Assembly (NCBI RefSeq): GCF_010183535.1
Contig: NC_071330.1
Coordinates: 12,319,717 to 12,383,716 of the forward strand
Direction: 5' to 3'
Length of the DNA: 64,000 nt
Source: Caenorhabditis remanei
Lineage: Eukaryota; Nematoda; Chromadorea; Rhabditida; Rhabditidae
The notes beneath the pieces were generated by a model. That model did not search any database. It was not told where the DNA came from and saw only the letters and a list, made by a program, of their open reading frames with translations. Positions 34,175 to 44,929 of this stretch are shown piece after piece. How positions within the stretch are numbered: position 1 is the first letter of the stretch; every line of letters starts with the position of its first letter. The translations under genes and the position numbers were made by a program.

Positions 34175-36301
34175 ATGGTCGACATGCCAATCAACCCAAC
34201 CCAGGAATCTGAATCAACCGAAGACCGTAAGTCCCTTATTCTTATCTAAGCATACAGTAATCTCATTTTTTCAGGTTTCGAAAAGAAACGCGAAGCTGCG
34301 GAACACCGGAGACTCATGCTGCAACATCTGAAAATGATTAAGAAAGGAAAAGGCTCAGTTAGGATTGGAAAGCCGGATGATAAAGTATTCCGGCAATTTT
34401 TTGAAGAAGTTAAATCGATAAGCTCTGATCGAACCAAATCCGATAGAGTGTTCGAATCCATGTCTCGAGCCACCGATCGATTCTATGAGGAAACCGGAAT
34501 ACAAAAGGATAATGCAACTGCAGTTTTGAGATTTTTTGGATTGAATGTTGTCGATGCGGAAGTACGCGAAAAATCAATCAACAATCCAACGGTTCGGAAG
34601 ATGGCGACAGCTACAAGACGACATGTTCATAATTGTGCTGAGAAGGAGCAAGTGACGTCTTTGTCCGAGTTGAGGAACGTTCTTGACAAGATGGTTCCTG
34701 GTAGTCTCAACAAAGAGTTCTCCAAAAAGGAACAGGAAATATTGGAGAATATCATCAAGGATGGAGGACTATTCGTGAAGAAAGGGCGAGGTGATCTGGA
34801 AGGAAAAGTTGTTGGATTCACTGATGAAGACATATTAAATATGCCGTTGAAGGATTTACCTGTATCTGAATGTCTCAGTCTGGCTCAGGAAAAGGTTGAA
34901 AAGTGGATGGAGAAACTGAGGACTGCTCCAAAAAGAACGGAGATTACAACACGAAAACCCGAAACCCCTGAGAAGCCGATAGCCGTTTACGAAGAAGAGC
35001 CGGAAGCTCCAGGATTCGAAGAAGTGACTGTTCCAGCTCAAACCAAGAAAGAGCATACAGCTAAAAAGACCGAGGAATCATTCCGGAAGGCTATGAAAGA
35101 TGCATCTGATAAAGGATCAATTCTGATGCCAGTGCTCCAAGAAATTGTGAGAAAACGAAGGGAATCAGCTGAGAAGACGAAGACTTCAGAATCAGAGCCA
35201 AAGGAAGAAGAAGTCAAAACGAAGAAGAAGAAGACGGAGAATCTGGAAAAAGACACGACAGACTACAAGAAGAAGTTTCTGAATGCAAGTAAACACTGTC
35301 GGGAAGCTCAGGAAGAGATGAAGTTGGCAGTGAATAAGGCGGAGAGATTCGAGAAGAAAGCGAAGAGAACTGATGAGTTGGAGAGGAAGATGAAAGAGAT
35401 GGAGAAGGAAATGCAGAGAATGAATAGGTTAGTTTTGAGATGAAAGATCTGGAAAATTAGTTACGTTTTTTCAGAAAACTCGTCGCTCAAGCTCAACAAG
35501 CCGAGGAAATCGAGAGGCTGAAGGCAAAGATTTCAAAGAAGGAAACGGTGGAGAAGCAGTTGAGAGCTGAGAAGAAAGATCTCATCCATAAGAATCAATC
35601 ACTCCAATTAGAACTCTACAAATTGAAAGCGAGTTCTCCAAACTCATCTGCCCCTTTGGCCAGGGTAGTACTCCATAATCTCGATGAGCTCCAGAATATG
35701 AAGGACGATTTTCCGAGGGATGAACTTCTGAATGAAATGAGAGAAATGGCTGAAAAGTGAGTAAGACATCCAGATATACAGACATACAATTATTAAATTT
35801 TCAGAGTGCAAACGATTTCTAATAGCTCGGAGAACGTGAAGGTGGCAGAATATGAATTGATTCGAATGGAGAAAACAATAAATATTTATTTGGACACTTT
35901 GGAAATCAATATTCAGAAAATTAAGGTGAGAAAACAGTCTTTGTTTTAAGACTATTCCATGACATTTCCATTTTCAGAAAACCCACGACAACTCTGAGCT
36001 CTTCCCTCTCCCACGAGTCCCTTGCTTCTCTGAGAAGTTCCTGAGAATCTACTTCGATGAAATTGACAAACTCCCCTCCGATGCTCAAGGAATTCCAGAC
36101 ACGGACTGTCTCATCTGCCACGTCTTCCGGGAGTCAGATGAGAAGACGATCCAGTGTGCCACGTGTAATAAGGTCTACCATTTGGATTGTGCTCAACAAT
36201 GGTTCAAGACGAAGAGGACGTGTCCACACTGCTGCGAATGGTTCAAACAAACCAAGGAGTCAATGGTTAATAATAATATTAATAACTGTTGGAAATTGTA
36301 A
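34175..36301 (+). CDS. Coiled-coil protein with C-terminal RING-type finger (paralogue 3)
   Basis: Five exons: 34175-34226, 34275-35427, 35475-35756, 35805-35925 and 35978-36301. 643 residues in frame. The N-terminus differs from paralogue 2 except for the exon 1/2 junction ('KKREAAE'). Residues ~30-200 form a helical region unique to this copy ('KPDDKVFRQFFEEVKS'). From 'KKFLNASKHCREAQEEMKLA' to the finger it is nearly identical to paralogue 2, down to intron sequence. Exon 3 equals exons 3 and 4 of paralogue 2 with the intron cleanly absent. The finger has all eight metal ligands ('CLICHVF' ... 'CPHCCEW'). It differs from paralogue 2 by only a few residues across the last exon. Function as an E3 ligase is inference. 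Confidence 0.8.
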
Positions 36302-36565
36302 TTTTCAGAGATAATTTAATATAATAAATCAGATTTTTTCAAACTTTTTTTGTCAGGACAAGGAGAAATTTTTTCAAGAAGAATCTGATGCATAGTTTTT
36401 ATTTATAAAAATTTGAACCGGCATAAAAATACTCAAAACAGTTCTGGACCCGTGAAGATTGGTTTAAAAAAAATCAATTATTATGTATTCCGGATACTCC
36501 TCGTCGTCTAACATTCTCAAATGACAATTCGGGCAGATCTGCTTCCTTTCCAAGAGGCACATATT
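35065..36565 (+). repeat. Right arm of the large inverted duplication
   Basis: Counterpart of 29590-31020. The match continues about 260 bases past the stop codon to 'GGGCAGATCTGCTTCCTTTC', paired with 'AAAGGAAGCAGATCTGCAC' near 29.59 kb. Confidence 0.8.
36464..36562 (-). pseudogene. Orphan finger-tail exon fragment
   Basis: The minus-strand frame 'LLERKQICPNCHLRMLDDEE' continues with 'YPEYIIID' and then TAA. It keeps the C-x2-C that the copy at 29.6 kb has lost. It lies just beyond the 3' end of the two-module gene on the same strand but is not needed to complete it. Confidence 0.45.
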
Positions 36566-36592
36566 AGAGTCCATGAATGAAAAAAAAAATCA

Positions 36593-39500
36593 TCATTTTT
36601 TGGTCACTGAGCCTTCATTGTAGATTCTTCTTTGATTGCACTCATCCAAATAACTCTCAAAGAGTGATTCGGTTCCATAGATTTCTCCTTCCAAATCATC
36701 TACCAATTCTATTTTTCCTATTGTCATTCCATGGTTTTCCATGTTCTTCACTAGCATTTTCACATAAGTTATATCGGTCTGAACTCCATTTTCTTGGACA
36801 TTTGTTGCTTTGGATTTTTTCAGTTTCCGATATGGTTTGTCCACAAATTTGTTCAAGTTCACACCAGGGGCATCTAGTATTTCGGAACTGGACTGAATAT
36901 TCTTCGGCTCTTCTTGATGCTTGAAAACTTTTGGGATCTTGGCAGCTTGCGCAGTTTTCCCATGCTTCGCTGCTTTCCTCTCCTTCAAAAGTTGCTGTCG
37001 GGTAGCTGTTCCAGCTGTCATTTTTTCAGAAGTCGATTGAGAACTATCTCCTCTGACCAACTTCATGTCCTTGAATCCAATAAAATGACCAGTTTCCCCT
37101 AGCTCGTCAGTAAGCCCGTCGACGCCAAGGCCTCCCCAAAAGTTCTTCATTTCGTCATTTGTTCCAAAACTTTTGATTTTCACATAGCCATCTGGAGATA
37201 ACGAGACAGCTATGGGTGCCTGACCGTCTTTCAAACTAATCCGTGACTTCTCGGGGAACGACTTGTAAGGTTCAAATGAGACAGGTTTTAGAAGATTGGA
37301 TTTTCCGGAACATTCAGAAGCAGGCGGTTTCATTGACATGGCAGATGTTGTTGTTGTTACAGAAGTTTCCTCTTTTGTCTTCTCGGAGTCGATATCTGTA
37401 ATTATTTTATGGAGTAACTACAGTAACCCAAGTTAGATGAAAGCATACCTTTAATATCACTCTTTACTTCTAGTTCCAGTAGTTTTGTTGAAAGTTCCTT
37501 AGTCTCTGCATGGTTATATAAGAACGCGCTATTCTGAAAATATGTAAAATGAATGAGTTTGGACAAACAGACACACAAACTTACCATAATTTGGTACAAT
37601 AAGCACCACGACTCCTTGGGAGACTTCCACATCATCGCATCTCTCAGAATATACTTGATCTCAATGTCCTTGCAACAAAAGAACGTATGGATGAATCCAA
37701 TCGAGAAGTATTGTCTTGCAATGTGGCAAAGTGATTTCTTTGTTCTATCCTCAGAGGTATTGAGGGAATATGGCAAGTTGAAACATCCACAAATAATATT
37801 GTAGTGTTTGACATCCACTTTTTCCATAGGGCCAATATTTTTCAATTTGAAATCTGCGACTCCAACGGAAGGTCGTTGTTTCAGCACCGGAGGGCAGTGT
37901 TTTAACAAACTAGTGATTTCTGATAAAAGGAGTTGCATGGGAATGAGCAGATTCTGAAAACAAAGCGATTTTATAATTAACTTATTCAGGTACTCACCCT
38001 CCCCATCTCTGAGTATTGTCTCATGACACTTCTGACCAACTTTTTGTATTCACCATCCGTTGTGTCCAGATACCAGTTGATTCCCGATATCAAAATGTGG
38101 AAAAGATAGAGAACTGCCTGTCCCAAGAACATCACTTGCTGGCCATCATGGCTAAGGAAGCTGATTGGAGTGGTTCCGTCTTTATGGAGAGCGAGAGCCG
38201 TCATTTCCGAAGAGACATCATTGACCATCTAAAATAAAATTATTTTACTAGGTAACCAATAGTTAGATTAGACCTACCGTAATCAACGATTTGTTGATAT
38301 CGAATTCCTCCAGTACCCGTTCAAACTCTTCAATGTCTATAGTCTGATGCAGAAGACTCTTCTTATGCTCCACTGGCTTCCACATCTCTTTGTATACTTT
38401 GAGGCGCACTGAAAAATAAAAATACATTTGTGCCAATCTCGTTAAGCTCAAAAATTCCTCCACTCACGATCTATATCATAAATCGGGCATTTCTGTTGTT
38501 TCAATACCAAAGGAATGATTTCAAGGACATCTTTGGACTGCACCCGTTTTACTTCTTTTCCATCAAGAACTGTTTTCAATGTTCGAATGTAAATGTGTTT
38601 GTCCGGTTTATGGATCTGAAAAACTCTGTGTTTAGAAAGTAACACATAGTTCAAACTCACCATAAATTGGGTCAAACTGTCCAATCGAGCGTCTTCCCAT
38701 TGTCCATTACGCATCGATGAAATATCTTCTCCATCAAGTATGAACAACTTCATATTTCTTTTCTCCCAGTTCTTTCTCGGTGTCATACTGAGATTCGGTT
38801 CAATTGCGATGCAATCTTTTGTCACACCGATGTAGACTCCGTTCTGAAATTGCATTTCATTTCTCTCATATTATAATTATACTCACGGGTCTCGTGCCAA
38901 CAGTTTCCATCGACATTTGGGTCTCCCGTAACTTGGATTTTGTGTACTTTGGGTGAGAGGGGGATGGCGGTGCAGAATTCTGAAAGTTGAGTCACATGCA
39001 TTACTGGTTTGTTTGTCATTAAAAAACGGAATGAAGCGAATTATTAATCGAAATTTCGAGAAAAATTGTAACTGATCGAAATCTGGACAAATCGGACATC
39101 TGGACAGACTGATTTTCAGCAGATAGACAGAAAACTGTGGTTTAGGACATCTGGATGCAAAGATCTACAGACAGACAGATGAACGGGACATCTGGACGCA
39201 GGGACACACATACCGGCAACAACTGACGATTTTCTGTTGATTTTGCTCAAAATTTGTCAAATTTCATTAAAATTTTGCAAAAATCTGACTCGGAATAACT
39301 CGAAAATTTGAAAAAAAAAGTCTACCGTAGGCGGATTAAGTTAATAAGTATAGCGTATCTGACGAAATACATTCCCGTCGTCCCTGTCGCATCCATACTT
39401 GCAAAATATCAGCCGGGCCGGGCCGGGCCGGTAGAAAAAGTTGCCGGCCCGGAGTCAAAAAATGAGCACAATTTTTTCTCAAAATTTTTCGAAATTTTTT

Positions 39501-41703
39501 GAAATTTTCATCAAAAATAGTCAAAAATCCTATGTACACTTGAGTTTTATCGATATGTAAAAACATAGTCGAAAATTCGACTTTTTTGCGAAAAAATCAA
39601 AAAAATTTTCAAATTTTTGTACTGTGACCCGGGCCGGGCCAGGCCGGTGAAAATTCTCAAATCGGCCCGGCCCGGCCCGTTGCAAGTATGGTCGCATCTA
39701 CCGTAAATACTGTATTATAACGGCATGACGTTATATTTTTCAACTGCCTTCGAGAGAAACTTTGTGGTTTCAGAAACTCATTAAAATTGAACGAAAAAAC
39801 TTTTATGGACGTTCTATTTGCTGATCTAGAAGTTACCAAACACGTTGCTTCTAATTAGAACCGAGAAAAACCCCCTAATAAACATTTTTATGGATTCTGA
39901 GAAGAGATGGGGTCTCGTTATAATACAGGTGCCGTTCTATTACAGGTGCCGTTATAATACAGTATTTACGGTATATGGCTACCCAGTTAAGTGAACTTGG
40001 TGACTTTGAACTTGCTCTAGCCTAGGGGACCGCAAGTTGAGTCAAAACTGACTAGTGATGCTCTCATCTGTTGCCTAAAAGAAGTAAAACACCTACCAAA
40101 ACGTTGAAGAACTCGGCTCTATGTCTCTTCTTCATTTTATAGGTCATTGCATCCATCATCATACTCTTCATTTCCACCATATCCTCTCCATCCAAAAAGT
40201 AGTCCAACCATCCTAACATAATATTTATTCTTGCAAAGCTCACTTCCATTATATCGTCATCCAACGGCTTTGGATTGAAACCAAAATCTCGTAATCCGAA
40301 TCGAGCAATCTCCCGGTAAAAGCAACTAGTGCTGATTACATCACCATACTTTTTTTCTTTAAATTCACCATCCGCAGCTGGATCTTTCAAGATATTGAAT
40401 CGATTTTTGAGAAGGCCCAATTTCAGCATAATCTTGCGCACGTGATCAAGACGGACTAAGCTGCCCTGAATAGAAAAACATTATTTTCTTTCTTCAGGTG
40501 TTCCAAAAACTTACAGGGTTCATATTCACAAATGTAGAGATGTGTGTCAGAATGTCTTCCTTCAGAGATTTCACATTTTTCTTATTGTCACTGGAGGTGA
40601 GTAACAACTTCCAGTTGATGTTACTCACCAGAGACTGGAAAATGTGGAGGGCCGCGTGGCAAGAGAACACGACTTCATCCATCGAGAAGCTAGCGAAATA
40701 TATCACATTTGTTCCCACACTCTTGTGATCCTTGGCGTACGCCGTGAAGAAGGTGTCATTCACAAGCTGAAAATTAAAAAATAAAGAACGGAAAAGGTGA
40801 GCATTTTTTTTTTTAAATTTTGATCCAAACACTTTGAAACTTTAATAGTTGAAATCAGCTCGTCGGGAGCTTTCAGAAAAGTATAATCACGCCATGATTC
40901 GGTGCGAGTTGGGTCTCACCACGAAAACTACCGTAACCCTCTTTTAATACCGCAGTTTCGTGGTGCGTAAATCAAGATCGTTTTCTCAATGCGTATCCCC
41001 TTCACTTACTGTCAACAACTCCTTATTCACATCGAACTCCTCCAAGACATCCTCCAACTCCTCCATATCAATAGTTCTCCCACATTCGCCTTCCTTCTCA
41101 CCGACTTTCCATTTTCGACGATATTCCTTAAGTCTTTCTGAAATTCAAGGCTTTTTTAAACTATTATCTATTTAACATTGGGCTTACTGTCATTCCCAGA
41201 AATCGGAGTTTTCTGCTGCTTCAGAACCAACGGAATAATCTCCAACACCTCATCAGTCACCACTCGTTTCTTCTCTACTCGATCCTGGACAAGCGGAAAA
41301 TAACGAATGTAGATTCGTTTTTCGGGACGAATCTTCTGAAATCAATCGATATTTCTAAATAGTGATTGCTTGATATCTCACCATAAAAGCAGTCAAACTT
41401 CCCACCGCCGTTTTTCTCAGTCGTTTATTCGTTACCGTCCCCAACCATTCCAAATCATTTCCATCGAGCATAAACAACGAGCGAGTAGATATACTACGAT
41501 CATAATGATTATTGGGAATCATTCCACCTCTTTCTGGAGTTCCAATCATATAAACACTCTGAAATATTTGGACATGTGGACAATATTTGGACATGTAGAC
41601 ATACAGACAGACAACGTACGTCTCCTTCTTCTGACCTCCAATCAATGTAGATTTTCGACATCTTTGAGCTCTGGTACTTCTTCGTTGGAGCAGTTGAAAT
41701 CAT
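36593..41703 (-). CDS. Protein with two tandem copies of an unknown ~385-residue module
   Basis: Fourteen exons on the minus strand: 41703-41620, 41558-41382, 41335-41188, 41137-41010, 40766-40515, 40465-40097, 38979-38887, 38843-38661, 38615-38468, 38408-38278, 38228-37998, 37953-37585, 37533-37449 and 37395-36593. 1066 residues in frame. Exons 1-6 and 7-12 are parallel: third exons are both 148 bases, sixth exons both 369, and phases agree at every junction. Shared motifs are 'LEIIPLVLKQQK', 'RLKVYK' / 'RLKEYR' and 'VLEEFDINKSLIT' / 'VLEEFDVNKELLT'. The C-terminal ~265 residues are unique and lysine-rich. No known domain, signal or membrane segment. The long intron between modules carries a hAT-like element. 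Two separate genes remain possible: exon 6 can read to a stop at 40064, and exon 7 has an in-frame Met, but no polyA signal was seen between them. Confidence 0.65.
39394..39690. mobile_element. hAT-like MITE with GGGCCGG tips, perfect 8-bp duplication
   Basis: Ends CATACTTGCAA / TTGCAAGTATG, GC-rich blocks just inside, A/T-rich core. Flanking direct repeat GTCGCATC at 39386-39393 and 39691-39698. It lies in the intron between the two modules of the large minus-strand gene. Confidence 0.85.
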
Positions 41704-42537
41704 ACTTTACTTGAAAATCTGGTATAAAGTCAGTAACAAAAAAGAGATTCAAGAAAGTAGGCAAACGAAATAGAGACGCAGAATAGAATGTGAGAAAAAT
41801 TGTTGAAAATGATGACGAAAGAAACTGTCGTGGAAGAAAGAAACAGACGACCTCAGAGCGATAAAAAATGAATGCAAGAAAAAGAGAGAAGGCAAGAAAA
41901 TGGAGCAAGGGAAGGAATCTGAGATGTGCTTTATGGAAATTTTTATGTAAAGAGTTTTGCAGACAGATATTTCGAAACGCTTTTCCGAATTATTGATGCT
42001 GGATTCCGGTATCAGGGAATTCTGAAAACATGATCGATGAATCTTCACGTTTGGATATTTTGCAGTTCTTAATTTTGGTTTAAGAAACAAGTCGGTTATT
42101 CCTGTTTGACTTCCAAAAGTCTAATCTACCCGGCAAATGAAATTTGAGAAAAACACCAGGAAACTGAACAATAGTCAAAAAAAGATTTTAGTTCGGATCA
42201 CTGATCATTAATAATCCTTACTATTAGTTCAGGTTACATCAGGGCTTAAAATTCAACGCCAGCTATTTACGACAAACAAAAAAACTGACGAAATAGTCAA
42301 ACATCTTTGAGATTGAAAAAATACGAAAAATTTTGATTATTCGAGAGACGTTTGAATTTCGAGAAAACCGATGATTCATCCACTTGTTTATGTTATTTCT
42401 GATCAGGACTCAGGACCAAAAACCGTCACGCGACCGCAACGCACTGGATGAATTATAGAGAAATGACAGGAATTCTACGTTTTAGGACAGAAATATCAGC
42501 GATAGAAGAGATTGACACTTGTTTCGTACGTACTTAC

Positions 42538-42589
42538 TGAAGAGGTATGTATCTGAGGCTCCATAAAGCTTTTCATCCAAATCAGACAT
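42538..42589 (-). other. Possible unassigned first exon
   Basis: ATG at 42589 opens 'MSDLDEKLYGASDTYLF', ending in a strong donor GTAAGTAC in phase 1. The acceptor at 41730 would continue in phase as 'NFQVKYDFNCSNEEV' and onward to a stop at 41642, giving a 43-residue product that overlaps the first exon of the two-module gene in another frame. It could instead be an alternative 5' end of that gene. Not resolvable by eye. Confidence 0.35.
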
Positions 42590-42634
42590 TATTCGAGAAA
42601 CTGAGAAAATTGTGATGACGAAAACTGCATGGTT

Positions 42635-42650
42635 GGGGGGGGGGGGGGGG
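42635..42650 (+). repeat. Run of 16 guanines
   Basis: Uninterrupted G16 within one of the duplicated intergenic segments; the sister copy lacks it. Such tracts can form G-quadruplexes and are unstable in C. elegans lacking the DOG-1 helicase. Confidence 0.9.
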
Positions 42651-43406
42651 TGTGAGAAAAGAAGAAACTGTTTTCGATAGAATAATCGGACGACCTCCCA
42701 GCGATAAAAATGAATTCATGAAAAACGAGAAGTGTATTGACAAGAAAATATAGTGAGATAGACATTCTGTCATGCGTTTTATAGAAATTTTATGTATAAT
42801 ACTTCGGAGTTGCGGAGGAATGGAGAAGTGTCTTTTAGAAAGGAAGAAAGCGAATTTTATTTTTCGGATGCTTCGCAGGAAATTCATTAAACCGGGATTC
42901 GAGATCTAAATTTTTCTTTCATAATCTGGGTTTCTGGAGCTCCCAATTCTGGGATTCCGTACAAAACCGAAGATCAGCATAGAACGGTATTGAGCCTAGA
43001 GCCTTGAACATGTTGTGATCTACATTTTGTTATGAGGGGAGTTACGAAACATTTCTACTGATCGAGATACATTCGAATTTTGAGAAAACCGATTATTCAT
43101 TCACTTGTTTATGTTATTTCTGATCAGAACCAAAAACCGTCATGCGACCGCAACGCACTGGATGAATTATAGAGAAATTACAGAAATTCCAGGCTTGAGG
43201 ACAAAAAAAATCAGCGATTACTGGTGACGTATGTACCCGAGACTCCATTTTTTTCAAGAAACTGACAAAACAGCAATACGCCTGTAGGGCTGAAAACCCC
43301 CATATGACTACGAAAAATTGCATGATTCGGGTGGTGTGCTATGGAGATCTGTATTCCGATGTCGATTCTGTCCCAAATTAAATCTATCAAGACACAAAAA
43401 TATAAA

Positions 43407-43412
43407 TTTATT
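43407..43412 (-). terminator. Polyadenylation signal AATAAA
   Basis: TTTATT on the plus strand, 57 bases beyond the stop codon of the minus-strand gene that ends at 43469. Confidence 0.55.
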
Positions 43413-43468
43413 AAATGTATTAAACAAAAAAAAAACAAGATCAAAATTTATAACAATCCATCCAATGC

Positions 43469-44902
43469 TCAGAATGCGGAAACCAATCTGTTGATTTTTC
43501 TGAGACGGGCCATTTCCATCTCCATCAAGAGTTGAAGGTGCGAGATTCCACTGGCAATGTCCTCCTCTTCACTTGATTCCTCCGAATCCTCGCTGACTTC
43601 TTCCGATCCCTCATCTTCTGATTCCAATTGATCATCCGAGGCGTCCTCCTCTTCTTCGTCTTCCGAATACTGACTGTATTCTTCGTCCGAGGATTCCTCT
43701 TCCGATTCAGATGAACCGTTCGAGCTATCCTCTTCCGCATATTCAGTTTCTGCTTCCAAATCCTCATTCTCGAATCCAATTATCTTGGTGTTCTCCATCA
43801 TTTTAACCATTTCCAACTCCTTCTGCTCTCTTCTCTGAACCAAAAAAGTTCTCACCACGTTTGGTGGAATGTCGACGTATTCTCCTCTGATCATACAGTA
43901 TCCCTCCTTCTTCAATCTTCCATCATTCCCTCTCATCACAATTGATTTCGTATTCTCCAGAGAAGCCACAAAAAGAATATTCGACGACGTATTCTTCTCT
44001 GGATTGAACTCTGCTTCCGGGCAATAGATTTGCTGGAATTGGAACTTGGATGCATCATAGATATACTTCTCCATTTGTTCCGTTTCCGTATTCCATACAT
44101 GAATGACATGTGTGTTGAGAGAAGTCGAGAACTCGGAATATCTCGGGAACAGATGACTTTCAGAGACGAAACGAGGGCAGAGAAAGCATTGGAAGCCTCC
44201 TCTCATTTCTCTGGTTGTCTCATCATAGGCAAATGTCAGATAATCATCTCTGTGAAGGTAGAAGATGACTTCCTTCTGGGAATGAGGACAGTATCTGATC
44301 TTGTACTGTGGGAGGGTACGAGTGTACGGGTCCTTCTCAGTTTCCTCTCCGACGTCTTCTGATTCCTCCAACTTCTTCACTGGTCTAGATGGAATCTGAA
44401 TCCATTGTCCTCTCACCCACACCATCTTCTTCACTGATCCATCTTTTCCCTTCTCAATTGACATTCTTCCCTTCCAGTCATCGATGATCATCACAATGCT
44501 TGACGGGGATCTATTTCCAACATGATACTTGAGATCAAAATCTTCCACTTGCTCGAACTGTCCAGATTCCAGAGAATAGATGTATTGTTCCATCTTGGAA
44601 GTCGCCCGATTGAAAGCAATCATCACTTCCTTCTGGAGTCTATCACTAAAGAGTCCATATTCAGGATACAAATCCTCCTCGTTGACTACAGTAACCGGTG
44701 GTTGAACCATCTTCTGAGTCTTCGAGTCGAATCGGAAGTCCTTAGAATATCCATCCCGTTGAACGACTTTGAAGATTGTCGCATTCAAGGCGGGGCACTG
44801 GTGAACATAAGTCTTCGTAGACGGTCCAGATTGGTAGATTGGGGCACCGCAACCCGCTAATTGTCCTAGTTGGTTGGCGTGAGCAGCATACGGGTAATAC
44901 AT
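43469..44902 (-). CDS. Uncharacterised nematode protein, paralogue of the 834-2069 gene
   Basis: Single coding exon, 477 residues. The start at 44902 follows the acceptor CATTTCAG by eleven bases; an upstream in-frame ATG at 44929 lies across that acceptor and is less likely. It has the same two repeats as the first gene, near residues 70-115 ('EEDLYPEYGLFS' ... 'EQYIYS') and 255-300 ('ESHLFPRYSEFS' ... 'EKYIYD'). The Cys/His stretch 'YKIRYCPHSQKEVIF' and a pair 'CFLC' follow the same order. The tail is strongly acidic and serine-rich ('DEEYSQYSEDEEEEDAS'), where the paralogue has a K/E coiled coil. Function unknown; soluble. It is preceded by an array of four promoter-like units. Confidence 0.8.
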   Translation of the reverse strand: MYYPYAAHANQLGQLAGCGAPIYQSGPSTKTYVHQCPALNATIFKVVQRDGYSKDFRFDSKTQKMVQPPVTVVNEEDLYPEYGLFSDRLQKEVMIAFNRATSKMEQYIYSLESGQFEQVEDFDLKYHVGNRSPSSIVMIIDDWKGRMSIEKGKDGSVKKMVWVRGQWIQIPSRPVKKLEESEDVGEETEKDPYTRTLPQYKIRYCPHSQKEVIFYLHRDDYLTFAYDETTREMRGGFQCFLCPRFVSESHLFPRYSEFSTSLNTHVIHVWNTETEQMEKYIYDASKFQFQQIYCPEAEFNPEKNTSSNILFVASLENTKSIVMRGNDGRLKKEGYCMIRGEYVDIPPNVVRTFLVQRREQKELEMVKMMENTKIIGFENEDLEAETEYAEEDSSNGSSESEEESSDEEYSQYSEDEEEEDASDDQLESEDEGSEEVSEDSEESSEEEDIASGISHLQLLMEMEMARLRKINRLVSAF

Positions 44903-44929
44903 CGTGTTGCTTTCTGAAATGAAGGACAT

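Larger units (their letters stand above)
41704..43468. other. Intergenic, duplicated segments, no confirmed gene
   Basis: Two diverged direct copies of a ~700-base segment: 41.74-42.50 kb and 42.60-43.26 kb. They share 'GACGACCTC' followed by 'AGCGATAAAAAATGAAT', and 'CAACGCACTGGATGAATTAT'. They look like duplicated promoter or 5' DNA of the two-module gene or a neighbour. A run of 16 G lies at 42635-42650. Confidence 0.5.
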
